A stretch of DNA of 64,000 bases from Limnochorda sp. L945t (GTDB lineage: Bacteria > Bacillota > Limnochordia > Limnochordales > Geochordaceae), in the NCBI RefSeq assembly GCF_035593305.1, contig NZ_CP141615.1, positions 2,821,722 through 2,885,721 of the forward strand, written 5' to 3'. The notes beneath the pieces are model-generated. The model saw only the letters and a list, made by a program, of their open reading frames with translations. It had not been told where the DNA came from and did no database searches. Positions 1 through 8,306 of the stretch are shown here, piece by piece (within the stretch, counting starts at the first letter, position 1; each line of letters begins with the position of its first letter). Position numbers and translations under genes: made by a program.

Positions 1-330
1 CCGCACCCGCGCGACCACCTCGCGGGGGCTGAACGGTTTGGTGATGTAGTCGTCGGCTCCGAGCTCCAACCCGACGACCCGGTCGACCTCGTCACCCCGC
101 GCCGTCAGCATGATGATGGGAAGGTCCGACTCGTTGCGGAGGCGCCGGCACACCTCGCGGCCGTCGAGCCCGGGCAGCAGCAGGTCGAGCAGCACGAGGT
201 CCACGCCCCGGGAACGGGCCAGCCCGAGAGCCTCCAGACCGTCGCCGGCGATCACGACCCGGAAGCCTTCGGCCTCCAGGTACGCGCGCAGCACCTGGGT
301 GATCTCGGGCTCGTCGTCGACCACGAGAAT
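1..330 (-). CDS. Response regulator, receiver domain (partial, runs off the left edge)
   Basis: The minus strand encodes the N-terminal receiver domain of a two-component response regulator. An ILVVDDE start with the acidic pocket is followed by a phospho-acceptor Asp in a VLLDLLLPG strand, a Thr-Ala (MLTARG) and the invariant Lys in a TKPFSP turn. The DNA-binding domain lies outside the window, so the output family is not shown; the receiver looks OmpR-like. The frame has no ATG or TTG near its beginning. The first GTG (322-324) would remove the first strand, while an ATG with a good ribosome-binding site (381-383) is in another frame. It is divergent from galE. The cognate kinase is not adjacent. 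Confidence 0.8.
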   Translation of the reverse strand, partial: MLVVDDEPEITQVLRAYLEAEGFRVVIAGDGLEALGLARSRGVDLVLLDLLLPGLDGREVCRRLRNESDLPIIMLTARGDEVDRVVGLELGADDYITKPFSPREVVARVR

Positions 331-497
331 CGTCTTTCCCGCCGCCGGCGCCGCCGGTTGTACCCTATCCGTCGTTCACCCATCTCCGCCCCCTCTAGCT
401 TCTCCTGTCGCCCGTCATGCGTCAAGCCACGACGGCAGGGGCGACCCCGGGCCGGGAGGAATCCCTCTCCCCGGCGAAAGGCGGGTGCAGGCAAGGG

Positions 498-1472
498 TTG
501 AACGTACTGGTGACCGGCGGAGCCGGCTACGTCGGGAGCCACGCCGTGCTGGCGTTGTTGGAGGCAGGGCACGACGTGACGGTGCTCGACGACCTGTCGA
601 GCGGGCATCCGGAGGCGGTACGGGACGTGCCGCTGGCCGTGGCCGACGTCACCGACCGCGGCGCGCTGGAGCGCCTCGTGCGCGAGCGCGGCCCCTTCGA
701 TGCGGTCATGCACTTCGCGGGCAAGATCCAGGTCGGCGAGTCGGTGCGAAAGCCCGACCTCTACTTCCACGTCAACGTGGTGGGCACCCTTCATCTGCTG
801 GAGCTGCTGGCCCGGCACGGCACCCGGTGGTTCGTCTTCTCGTCGTCGGCCGCGGTGTATGGAGAGCCGGAGACCGTGCCGATTCCAGAAGAGCACCCCC
901 TGCGCCCGGCCAGCCCGTACGGGGAGACCAAGCGCGCGGTGGAGGCCATGCTTCCCTGGTGGGAAGAGGCGTATGGCCTGCGCTGGGTGAGCCTGCGCTA
1001 CTTCAACGCCGCCGGCGCCGACCCGCGAGGCCGGACCGGCGAGCGGCACGACCCCGAGACCCATCTCATCCCGGTCGTGCTGCAGGTTGCTCTCGGGCGG
1101 CGCGACGCGGTGGAGGTGTACGGGACCGACTGGCCCACCGCGGACGGGACGTGCGTGCGCGACTTCGTGCACGTGAGCGACCTGGCGACGGCCCACCGCC
1201 TGGCCCTCGAGCATCTGGGAAACGGTGGGGCCAGCGGCTGCTTCAACCTCGGCGGCGGTCAGGGGTGGTCGGTGCGGCAGGTCATCGAAGTGTGCCGGCA
1301 GGTGACGGGGCGGCCCATCCCCGTGCGAGAGGCCCCGCGCCGGCCGGGTGACCCGGCCGTGCTCGTGGCCGACCCCGCCCGGGCGCGCAGGCAGTTGCGG
1401 TGGCAGCCGCAGTTTTCCTCGCTCGAGACCATCGTCCGCACGGCCTGGGATTGGCACAAGGCAGGCTATTGA
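498..1472 (+). CDS. galE: UDP-glucose 4-epimerase
   Basis: GalE is an extended short-chain dehydrogenase that interconverts UDP-glucose and UDP-galactose with bound NAD, feeding envelope polysaccharides. The protein (324 aa) begins with the NAD-binding GGAGYVG loop at residues 7-13. It has the Ser-rich catalytic strand near 115-117 and the YxxxK pair at Y141 and K145. Its length fits the family (about 330). The TTG at 498 is chosen because it starts just before the NVLVTGG strand; an upstream ATG at 417 would add 27 residues unlike the family. The upstream response regulator is divergent. The stop codon lies inside the next promoter. Confidence 0.93.
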   Translation: MNVLVTGGAGYVGSHAVLALLEAGHDVTVLDDLSSGHPEAVRDVPLAVADVTDRGALERLVRERGPFDAVMHFAGKIQVGESVRKPDLYFHVNVVGTLHLLELLARHGTRWFVFSSSAAVYGEPETVPIPEEHPLRPASPYGETKRAVEAMLPWWEEAYGLRWVSLRYFNAAGADPRGRTGERHDPETHLIPVVLQVALGRRDAVEVYGTDWPTADGTCVRDFVHVSDLATAHRLALEHLGNGGASGCFNLGGGQGWSVRQVIEVCRQVTGRPIPVREAPRRPGDPAVLVADPARARRQLRWQPQFSSLETIVRTAWDWHKAGY

Positions 1473-1497
1473 CAGTCGCGCGTCACCCTTCTAGAAT
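1469..1497 (+). promoter_or_regulatory. Sigma-A type promoter for the ATP-grasp/kamA pair
   Basis: TTGACA (1469-1474), a 17-base spacer and TAGAAT (1492-1497) form a near-consensus vegetative promoter. It overlaps the galE stop codon and points at the ATP-grasp gene starting at 1624, leaving a leader of about 120 bases. Confidence 0.75.
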
Positions 1498-1623
1498 CGA
1501 GCCAGCCTGAGGGCTTGGCCGTGTCGCCGGTGCCACCCGGGCGGCAGGCGCCCCACAGAGGTGCACGACCGGCGTTCGGGCGCAGACGGGTTTGGGGCGG
1601 GAGATGACGGCCCCCTTCCAAAG

Positions 1624-2790
1624 ATGCAGCGAGTGCGCCTGGGGCTGGCTTTCAACCTGCGTCGCGAAGCGAAGCGCGACGGACCCGAGGACCAGGACGC
1701 GGAGTACGACGCGTGGAGTACGGTCTCGGCTCTGGCCGAGGCCCTTTCTTTTGGCAACACCTGTCAGGTCATCCCGCTCCCGGTGGAGCGGGATTTCGCG
1801 TCGTTGCTCGAGCGCCATCCGGTCGACGCCGTCTTCAACATGGCCGAGGGGTGGGGCGGGAGGAGCCGCGAGCTCCTGGCACCTGCGGTGCTCGAGATGG
1901 CAGGGGTACCCTACACGGGCTCGGACCCGGTCGCGCTGGGCCTGGCCATGGACAAGGCCATCGCCAAGGCCGTCGTGCAAAGCGCCGGCGTCCCGACGGC
2001 CCCCTCCGTCGTCGTGTCCCGCCTGGAGGAGCTCGAGGCGGTCGCCCCGGAGTGTTCCTACCCCGCCTTCGTCAAGCCCGTGGCGGAGGGATCGAGCAAG
2101 GGCGTCCGGGTCGAGTCGCGGGTCGATACGCCCGAGCAGCTCGCCCGCCAGGTGGAGCGGGTGCTGCGCGTCTACCGGCAGCCGGCGCTCGTGGAGGCGT
2201 TCCTGCCCGGAAGAGAGTTCAGCGTGGGGATCCTGGGCAACGACCGGCTGAGATGCCTGCCCGTTCTCGAGGTTCGCCCGCTCGTTCCTCCCGACGATCC
2301 CGGGAGGTTTATTTATTGCTATCACACCAAGAGCCGCAACCTGGAGGCCTTCTTGTGCCCGGCGCCGATCGACCGCGCGCTCGAAGCGCGCCTGGTCGCG
2401 CTCACGCAGACGGTCTTCCGGGCGCTCTCCCTGCGGGACGTGGCGCGGGTCGACTTCCGCCTGGACAGCGCCGGGCAGCCGCGATTCCTGGAGGTCAACC
2501 CGCTGCCGGGGCTTTCTGCCGCCAGCCTGCTGACGGCCCAGGGCGCGGCGGCAGGACTCGACCTGCCGCACCTGGTCGCCTCCATCGTCGCGGCGGCGGC
2601 GTCCCGCTGGGTACAGGAGCCGGGCCTGGGCGGCGACCGGCTGGCCCGCCTGATGGCGCTCCGGCAGGTGGCGTCGGAGATGGCGGCAGCGCCCGTCCCA
2701 CGGCTCCACGACGAGGCGGCGGCTCCCGGAGCGATCGCCGCGAGCGGCCACGGGACGCCGACCCGGAGCCAGGCACCGGTCCAGGGGTAA
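1624..2790 (+). CDS. D-alanine--D-alanine ligase-like ATP-grasp protein
   Basis: This 388-aa protein has the fold order of Ddl ligases: an N-terminal domain (DAVFNMAEG), then ATP-grasp segments with YPAFVKPVAEGSSKG in the ATP-binding loop, ALVEAFLPGREFSVG, and the C-terminal metal site VDFRLD ... FLEVNPLPGL. It should join a carboxylate to an amine using ATP, but the substrate is unknown. It lies 88 bases before a lysine 2,3-aminomutase on the same strand behind a strong promoter, so the substrate may be lysine or beta-lysine rather than D-Ala (inference). The ATG at 1624 gives the normal N-terminus. The last 60 residues are a low-complexity tail absent from classical Ddl. Confidence 0.8.
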   Translation: MQRVRLGLAFNLRREAKRDGPEDQDAEYDAWSTVSALAEALSFGNTCQVIPLPVERDFASLLERHPVDAVFNMAEGWGGRSRELLAPAVLEMAGVPYTGSDPVALGLAMDKAIAKAVVQSAGVPTAPSVVVSRLEELEAVAPECSYPAFVKPVAEGSSKGVRVESRVDTPEQLARQVERVLRVYRQPALVEAFLPGREFSVGILGNDRLRCLPVLEVRPLVPPDDPGRFIYCYHTKSRNLEAFLCPAPIDRALEARLVALTQTVFRALSLRDVARVDFRLDSAGQPRFLEVNPLPGLSAASLLTAQGAAAGLDLPHLVASIVAAAASRWVQEPGLGGDRLARLMALRQVASEMAAAPVPRLHDEAAAPGAIAASGHGTPTRSQAPVQG

Positions 2791-2878
2791 AGGTTTGCCC
2801 GCCGGACGGCCCCCGACGGGCGCCGCCGCGGCGGGAATTACGGCCGGCCACGGCCGGTAGGAGGCGAAACGCACAGGC

Positions 2879-4069
2879 ATGAGCGGTGATGACGAAAAGC
2901 CTGGAGGAACGTCGTGGAAGGATTGGCGTTGGCAGTTCCGTCACCGTGTGCGCACCGTAGAGCAGCTCGCCCAGCATACCCAGGTGACACCGGAGATGGC
3001 CCAGGCCATCGAAGCGTGCTCGCACGAGTTTCGCTTCGCGATCACACCGTACTACCTGAGCCTCATCGACTGGTCCGATCCCGACGACCCGATCCGGCGG
3101 CAGGCGATCCCCAGCGCCGACGAGCTGGAGGACCCGCTCGGAGGCCGCGACCCCCTGCACGAGGAGGATCACTCCCCCGTGAAGGGTCTCGTGCACATGT
3201 ATCCGGACCGGGTCGCGTTCCTGGTCACGGCGGATTGCGCCATCTATTGCCGGCACTGCACCCGCAAGCGGTTCGTCGGCAAGGGCGGCAAGATGACGGA
3301 CGAAGACGTGGACCGGGGCATTGAATATATCCGGCGCACGCCCGCCATCCGGGACGTGTTGATCACCGGAGGCGATCCCCTGGTCGCCTCCGACGCGTGG
3401 CTCGAGGGGCTGATTTCCAGAATCCGGGCGATTCCGCACGTCGAGATCATCCGGATCGGGACCCGGATGCCGGTCACGATGCCCCAGCGCATCACCCAAG
3501 AACTGTGCGACATGCTCCAGAAGTACCATCCCATCTGGGTCAACACGCACTTCAACCATCCGCGCGAGATCACGCCGGAGTCGGCCGCCGCCGTGGATCG
3601 GCTCTTGCGGGCGGGCATTCCTGTCGGCAACCAGACGGTCCTGCTCAAGGGGGTCAACGATGACCCGGCGGTCATGCGGGAGCTGGTACAGGGGCTCTTG
3701 AAGATCCGGGTACGGCCGTACTACCTGTACCAGTGCGACATGCTGCGGGGGACGGCCCACTTCCGCACACCCATCGAGACCGGGCTCGAAATCATCCGGG
3801 CCCTGCAGGGATGGACGACGGGGTTCGCCGTTCCCACGTTCGTCGTGGATTCGCCGATCGGGAAGATCCCGATCATGCCCCAAAATTTGGTCGAACGCGG
3901 CGACGGCTACATCGTGCTGCGCAACTACGAAGGCCGCACCGTGCGGCTTCCCAACCCGTCTCCGTCGCTCCCGGAGCAGGCGGTGGCGGCCGCGGCGGCC
4001 GTCTCGACCAACGGGCGTGCGTCGGCCAACGGGCATTCCAAGGACGGGGCCGGAGCTTCCGGAAAGTAG
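2879..4069 (+). CDS. kamA: Lysine 2,3-aminomutase (radical SAM, PLP-dependent)
   Basis: KamA converts L-lysine to L-beta-lysine using a SAM-derived radical, a [4Fe-4S] cluster and PLP. The 396-aa protein has the cluster motif CxxxCxxC at C120, C124 and C127, followed by TRKRFVG. ITGGDPL, the VNTHFNHPREIT segment and the YLYQCDM region are typical of the family. Its length matches clostridial KamA better than the shorter EF-P-modifying EpmB. A ribosome-binding site (TAGGAGG) precedes the ATG. The acetyltransferase that makes N-acetyl-beta-lysine in other bacteria is not nearby; the upstream ATP-grasp ligase is the likely partner. A clear terminator follows. Confidence 0.93.
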   Translation: MSGDDEKPGGTSWKDWRWQFRHRVRTVEQLAQHTQVTPEMAQAIEACSHEFRFAITPYYLSLIDWSDPDDPIRRQAIPSADELEDPLGGRDPLHEEDHSPVKGLVHMYPDRVAFLVTADCAIYCRHCTRKRFVGKGGKMTDEDVDRGIEYIRRTPAIRDVLITGGDPLVASDAWLEGLISRIRAIPHVEIIRIGTRMPVTMPQRITQELCDMLQKYHPIWVNTHFNHPREITPESAAAVDRLLRAGIPVGNQTVLLKGVNDDPAVMRELVQGLLKIRVRPYYLYQCDMLRGTAHFRTPIETGLEIIRALQGWTTGFAVPTFVVDSPIGKIPIMPQNLVERGDGYIVLRNYEGRTVRLPNPSPSLPEQAVAAAAAVSTNGRASANGHSKDGAGASGK

Positions 4070-4110
4070 GCATGGGTCGCCCACATCGGCCCGTTCGTGC
4101 AGCGGCCAGG

Positions 4111-4140
4111 AGCCGGGCTTGACAGCCCGGCTCTTTTTCT
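4111..4140 (+). terminator. Rho-independent terminator after kamA
   Basis: A perfect 9-bp stem (AGCCGGGCT / AGCCCGGCT) closed by a TGAC loop is followed by CTTTTTCT. It ends the ATP-grasp/kamA transcription unit. Confidence 0.85.
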
Positions 4141-4163
4141 GTTTGTTGAATGGGCAGGGTGCG

Positions 4164-4193
4164 TTGGAAGGAGCGGTGCAGGGCAAATAGAAT
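4164..4193 (+). promoter_or_regulatory. Probable sigma-A promoter for the HTH/coiled-coil gene
   Basis: TTGGAA (4164-4169), an 18-base spacer and TAGAAT (4188-4193); a second TAGAAT follows at 4195-4200. It lies between the kamA terminator and the next start codon. Confidence 0.5.
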
Positions 4194-4262
4194 CTAGAAT
4201 GTCTGGAACCCGAGTGCTTCCCCGGAGATCCGTTGAACCGTCGATCTCGACGAGAGGAGCGT

Positions 4263-5150
4263 GTGCAGAGCATGCCGGACAACCCGGAGCGCACCGAGCA
4301 GTGGTCTGGTTCGACGAACGGCGGTGACGACGAGGACTTCAACGGCCTCGATCTCGCGGAAGTGCCGACTGCCCCTGCCCATCTGGAAGACGAGCAAGGT
4401 GGGACAGCCGAGCCCGCTCAGGCGAGCCCGGCCCAGCCGGGCCGGGTCGCCGCGGAGGCGGCGCAAGCCCCCGTGCGGCGGCGGCGCGGCGGACGCCCGC
4501 GGGTCACCGCGGAGCAAGACCAGCGTATTCTAGAAGCGTTCGAGCGGGCAAAGAAAGAAAACCGCTCGCTGCGCGAAGTGGCCAACGAGCTCGCCCGAGA
4601 GCTCGGCCAGCCCGCCGATTACATCAACCAGCGGTACTATTACCTGCAGCGCAAGGCGCGGCCCGAAGGCGTGGGGGCCCGGGCAGCGGGCGGGCGGCGC
4701 CGCGGGGCAGCCGGCCGAGCCGAGGCACCGCGGCGAGCGGCCCCGGCAGCGGGCGCGCCGGCCCGGGCGGAGAAGGCCCCTGCTCCGGCGGAAGGCCGCA
4801 GGGGAGGGCGGCGCGCGGCGGCGGCAAGGACGGCTCCGCCAGCCCCCACGGCAGCGCCGGCAGCGGCGCCTGCGCCCGCGGCGGGCGACCTCGCCGCGAT
4901 CTCGCGCGCTTTGAGTGAACTCAGCGAACTGACCCGCAGCCAGTTGACCGCCATCGTCGATCGGTTGCAAAAGTTGGAATCTCGCCTCACCTCTCTCGAG
5001 CGGCAGCCGGCGGGTGCCGATGCCAACGTGGACCAGGTGCTCGAGCGGCTCGGGCAGGTGCTCCAGGAGCGAAGCCGCGCCGCCAGGAGCCGGGACCGGG
5101 TGAAGGGCGCGCTTCAGGAATTCCTGAAAACTCTCGAAGAGAGTGTATAG
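4263..5150 (+). CDS. HTH and coiled-coil protein, RsfA/Myb-like, putative regulator
   Basis: The protein (295 aa) has three parts. An acidic N-terminus (1-70) leads to a basic helix-turn-helix segment (about 75-130, VTAEQDQRILEAFERA ... YINQRYYYLQRK). A long Ala/Arg/Pro-rich linker follows. The C-terminal region (about 205-295) is a predicted coiled coil with heptads of Leu and Ile. This layout recalls the prespore regulator RsfA, with a Myb-like domain followed by a coiled coil, but the match is by architecture only. GTG 4263 and ATG 4272 both follow AGAGGAG; the choice is uncertain. It has its own promoter and precedes the barrel-like gene by 43 bases. Confidence 0.55.
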   Translation: MQSMPDNPERTEQWSGSTNGGDDEDFNGLDLAEVPTAPAHLEDEQGGTAEPAQASPAQPGRVAAEAAQAPVRRRRGGRPRVTAEQDQRILEAFERAKKENRSLREVANELARELGQPADYINQRYYYLQRKARPEGVGARAAGGRRRGAAGRAEAPRRAAPAAGAPARAEKAPAPAEGRRGGRRAAAARTAPPAPTAAPAAAPAPAAGDLAAISRALSELSELTRSQLTAIVDRLQKLESRLTSLERQPAGADANVDQVLERLGQVLQERSRAARSRDRVKGALQEFLKTLEESV

Positions 5151-5193
5151 CGAGAGGTACTGCCCGGCGCCAACCAGGGAGGTGTACGAGGTC

Positions 5194-6375
5194 ATGCGCA
5201 GGTGGACGTTCGGGGTCGTAGGGGCCGCGGTCCTGGCGTGGTCCGGGGTGGCTCAGGCAGCGGGCGGGGCCGTCGCGCCCTCCCCGTACCTGGTGCTCGG
5301 CAGCCCGGTGGCCGCCAACCCTGCCGCCTTTGCGTGGCAGGCTTTGTCCCTGTCGGCGGGACCCGTGAGCCTGGAGTCGTTCTCCAGCGCCTGGACCGTG
5401 GGGGACGTGGTGCGATCCGCGACGTCCGGGGATCCATGGAAAGCCATCGGAGAGCTCGCCAGCCGGTACCCCGGGGAGGCCGAGGTCCTCCGTACGTCGG
5501 GCGCGGCCCGGCTGCGGGCCAACGTCATGGCGTTCGAGGTGGGCTACGGCCTGATGGCCCAGGCCGGCGCTCATCTTCCCGCGGGTTTCCTGAGGCTCGC
5601 GGCCGACGCGGCCCGCCAAGCGCTCGGCGGACCTTACGACCTCACCGGGACACGCCTCGTCAGCGCGGCGTGGTCCGACCTCTCGGTTCGGGCCAACACG
5701 CCGGTACCGGTCATCCCGAAGGCGCTCGGGCTCTCCAGCTTCTCCGTGGGAGCGGGCATCCACTTCCTGAAGGGCCACGGGTATTATGCGTTGAACGCCG
5801 ACGGCACGTTCTCGCCACCGGCTGCAACCGGCCCTGCCCTCCGGGCGTGGAGATCGCGTGACGGCACCGGCTACGCCGTGGATGCCGGCATCGTGGCCGG
5901 CCTGCGCCCGAGCTTCTCGGTGGAGGCTGCCGTGGTGGGCTACGGACAGCTCCAGTGGACCGGCGTCGAAGAGCTCACCGAGCTCCAGGCCGACGGCACT
6001 TTGGTCTGGAAGGGAGCGCAGGACGTTACGTACGTCCTTCCCGCCACGGCCCTGGTCGCGGCGCACTGGCGGCCTCTCCCGGCAGGGCTGCTCGAGCTGA
6101 CCGGCGGCTATGCCCGGGTCGGGATCAACAAGCCCGGCGAGGAGGCGTTCAACCGGCTCTACGCCCAGGCGGACGCCGGCCTGGGGCGCTTCGTGCGCGC
6201 CGGGCTCGGGGTGGTCAAGGATTCCGTCGATCCCGAAGCCCGTGTCTACGGTTCGATCGGCGGAGGCGCCGGCGTCGTCACCGCCTCGCTCCAGGTGGTC
6301 AACCTCCAGGAGCTGCCGAAAGGCGCCGACGCCAAGTCGCTGGGTCTCGGGCTCATGGTCAGCGGCGGATTTTGA
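5194..6375 (+). CDS. Secreted beta-barrel-like protein, possible outer-membrane protein
   Basis: The 393-aa product starts with a signal peptide (basic MRRW, hydrophobic core, AQA cleavage near residue 22). The mature part is rich in alternating hydrophobic and polar strands with Gly and aromatic residues (GYGLMAQAGAH, FSVGAGIHF, GLRPSFSVEAAVVGYG, ELTGGYARVGI). It ends GLMVSGGF, with the terminal Phe typical of BAM-assembled outer-membrane proteins. The overall look resembles DUF5723/PorV-type barrels. No enzyme motif is visible. The ATG at 5194 follows GGGAGG. In a diderm Firmicute this would sit in the outer membrane; in a monoderm it would be hard to explain. Function is unknown. Confidence 0.6.
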   Translation: MRRWTFGVVGAAVLAWSGVAQAAGGAVAPSPYLVLGSPVAANPAAFAWQALSLSAGPVSLESFSSAWTVGDVVRSATSGDPWKAIGELASRYPGEAEVLRTSGAARLRANVMAFEVGYGLMAQAGAHLPAGFLRLAADAARQALGGPYDLTGTRLVSAAWSDLSVRANTPVPVIPKALGLSSFSVGAGIHFLKGHGYYALNADGTFSPPAATGPALRAWRSRDGTGYAVDAGIVAGLRPSFSVEAAVVGYGQLQWTGVEELTELQADGTLVWKGAQDVTYVLPATALVAAHWRPLPAGLLELTGGYARVGINKPGEEAFNRLYAQADAGLGRFVRAGLGVVKDSVDPEARVYGSIGGGAGVVTASLQVVNLQELPKGADAKSLGLGLMVSGGF

Positions 6376-6420
6376 CGAGGGCCCGGGCGTCGGCGGGGGC
6401 TCGAGGCTCGGTAGGCGAGA

Positions 6421-6458
6421 GGAGAGGGCGCAGGGCCGGGAACGGGCCCCCCCTCTCC
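6421..6458. terminator. Hairpin between convergent genes, possible bidirectional terminator
   Basis: Outer arms GGAGAGGG (6421-6428) and CCCTCTCC (6451-6458) enclose a GGGCC/GGCCC inner stem, between the convergent barrel-like gene and degV. There is no strong T-tract. Confidence 0.35.
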
Positions 6459-6478
6459 CCGGCGGTCTCCTGCCGGCT

Positions 6479-7333
6479 TCATGTTTCCCACCAGTACGAC
6501 ACGCCCACGAGGCCCGGCCCGGTGTGGGTCGCCACCGCCGGCGTGAAGTAGCCGAAGTACCGCTCCACGATGGGGAAACGCTCCTCGATCCGCTCCAGGA
6601 CGGCCTGCCCGTCGTCTCTTGCTTCGGCATGCATCACGCCCACGTGCAACCGGCCGCTCGACATCGCGGGCCGCTCGGAGGCGATCAGCTCCACCAGCCG
6701 CTCCAGAGCCCGCCCCCACGAACGCACGCGATCCGCCGTGTCCACCACGCCGTCCTGCCCGATCGTGATGATCGGCTTGATTTGCAGCAAAGACCCCACG
6801 GCCGCGGCCGCCCGTCCCACCCGGCCGGTGCGCTGCAGGTACCGCAGCGTGTGCACCGCGGCATACATGGCGACTCGGGGCCGCAGCTGGCGCACCCTGG
6901 TCTCCACCTCCGCAGCGCTGGCCCCCGTACTCGCAACGCGCGCCGCCTCCAGCACCAGGAACCCCTGTGCGATGGAGGCCGTCTTGGTGTCGACGATCGT
7001 CGCCCGGCCGCCCCACTCCCTCGCCGCCGTCATGGCCGCGTCGTAGGCGCCGCTCAGGCGAGCCGACGGCGTGAGCACCACGACCTCCTCGGCCTCCCGG
7101 GAAGCATCCTCGAACGCCTCGAGATACGACTGGGGCGTCGGCCGGGAGGTGATCGGCAGCGGGTCCGCCAGGGCCAACCGCCGGTAGAACTCCTCCAGGG
7201 TCAGATCGATCCCCTCCCGGTAGGACGTCTCGCCGAAGATCACGATCTGCGGCACGACCCGTACGCCGTACCGGCGGTAGACCGCCTCCGGCAGGTTGGC
7301 GACGGTGTCCGTGATGACGGCGACGCGAGTCAC
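6479..7333 (-). CDS. DegV family fatty-acid-binding protein
   Basis: DegV (FakB-type) proteins bind a fatty acid and present it to a FakA kinase for incorporation into phospholipid. The 284-aa protein starts VAVITDTVANLP, where the TDS/TDT loop holds the carboxylate. It has the YREGIDLTLEEFY segment, TSRPTPQSY, a VVLTPSARLSGAYDAA motif and IVDTKTASIAQGF, all typical. The C-terminal domain (IKPIITIGQDGVV ... VGVMHAEA) is complete. It is the second minus-strand gene after tdk, with a 142-base gap, and converges with the barrel-like gene. The fakA partner is not in the window. Confidence 0.9.
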   Translation of the reverse strand: MTRVAVITDTVANLPEAVYRRYGVRVVPQIVIFGETSYREGIDLTLEEFYRRLALADPLPITSRPTPQSYLEAFEDASREAEEVVVLTPSARLSGAYDAAMTAAREWGGRATIVDTKTASIAQGFLVLEAARVASTGASAAEVETRVRQLRPRVAMYAAVHTLRYLQRTGRVGRAAAAVGSLLQIKPIITIGQDGVVDTADRVRSWGRALERLVELIASERPAMSSGRLHVGVMHAEARDDGQAVLERIEERFPIVERYFGYFTPAVATHTGPGLVGVSYWWET

Positions 7334-7475
7334 GGGCCTCCCCCCTCGCTGTCAGGCTGCCGCGGGGCCCATGCGTTCCGAGGCATATCGTACCATACCC
7401 TGGAAGAGCGCCGGTTGCTGCGGCTCGGGGTTTGAGCCTCTAAGGGATTCACCGGGCAACGGGCGCAAGGTTGGC

Positions 7476-8090
7476 TCACGCTCCGGCGGGCCGCGATGCC
7501 GCCCCTGCGGGCCGCCCGGCAGCTACGGCAGGTGAGACCCAACAGCGCAGGCAACGGGGCTCGTACGACTCGGCCCCTCCGATGAGCACCCGCTCGCCGG
7601 GCCCTGCCGGCTGCCCGTCGACCAGGCGCTGGGTGCGGGTGGCGTCAGCCCCGCACCGCACGCAGATGGCAGAAAGCTTCACGACTTCGTCGGCGAGGGC
7701 GAGGAGCACGGGCATGGGCCCGAAGGGCTGTCCCTGATAGTCGAGATCGAGACCTGCCACCGCCACCTCGTGGCCACGCTCGACCAGGTCGACGACGACC
7801 CCGGCGATCCCGTCGTCGAAGAACTGCCCCTCGTCGATGGCCACCAGGGTGTTGGGTGCCTGGCCCGCCAGGTAGGCGATCTCCGAGGCCGAACGCACGA
7901 TGTGGGCCTCCATGAGCAAACCGTCGTGGCTCGAGATCCCGTGGCTACGGGTATCGACCCAGGGCTTGAACAGCAGGACCGGACGCCGGGCATGCAGGGC
8001 GCGCCGGATCCTGCGCAATAGCTCGCTGGACTTGCCCGCGAACATGGGGCCACAGATGACGCTCAGCCTCCCTGCCACGCCTTCTCCCAT
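7476..8090 (-). CDS. tdk: Thymidine kinase
   Basis: Tdk phosphorylates thymidine to dTMP in the salvage pathway. The 204-aa protein has the P-loop GPMFAGKSSELLRR near the start, the IDEGQFF Walker B-like motif, and a zinc-ribbon with CVRC and a later CLRC. These mark the type II (TK1-like) family, and its length agrees. The ATG at 8090 is the first Met before the RLSVICGPMF strand. A short Ala/Gly tail extends the C-terminus. It is divergent from the fix operon. Confidence 0.92.
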   Translation of the reverse strand: MGEGVAGRLSVICGPMFAGKSSELLRRIRRALHARRPVLLFKPWVDTRSHGISSHDGLLMEAHIVRSASEIAYLAGQAPNTLVAIDEGQFFDDGIAGVVVDLVERGHEVAVAGLDLDYQGQPFGPMPVLLALADEVVKLSAICVRCGADATRTQRLVDGQPAGPGERVLIGGAESYEPRCLRCWVSPAVAAGRPAGAASRPAGA

Positions 8091-8235
8091 CCCCCTCGGG
8101 CCGATCGGCCCGTCTGATCCCCCACCAGGCGTTCGCCACCCGTGCCGGCACTCCCTGGCCGGCACGGAGGATTCGGGACGATCGGCCCCGTTGCATGTCC
8201 CGTAGATGCCAAGACGAGCCCGTGGTAATCTTAGC

Positions 8236-8255
8236 CTTGTGAAGTCTTTCACGAG
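8236..8255. promoter_or_regulatory. Imperfect dyad upstream of the fix operon, possible operator
   Basis: CTTGTGAA and TTCACGAG flank a GTCT centre (7 of 8 arm bases symmetric). It lies 51 bases before the etfB start in the tdk/etfB divergent region. No convincing -35/-10 pair was found beside it, so the role is uncertain. Confidence 0.3.
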
Positions 8256-8306
8256 CCGCGCGCCCGGCAGTACGGAAGGGCGGCGCCTCGGCGGGAGGGG
8301 TTTGGG

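Noticed and set aside
2879-4069. EF-P lysine modification enzyme EpmB instead of KamA
   Set aside because: The protein has the length and N-terminal region of KamA, and neither epmA nor efp is present.
4118-4123. TTGACA as a -35 element
   Set aside because: It lies inside the kamA terminator hairpin and has no -10 at a suitable distance.
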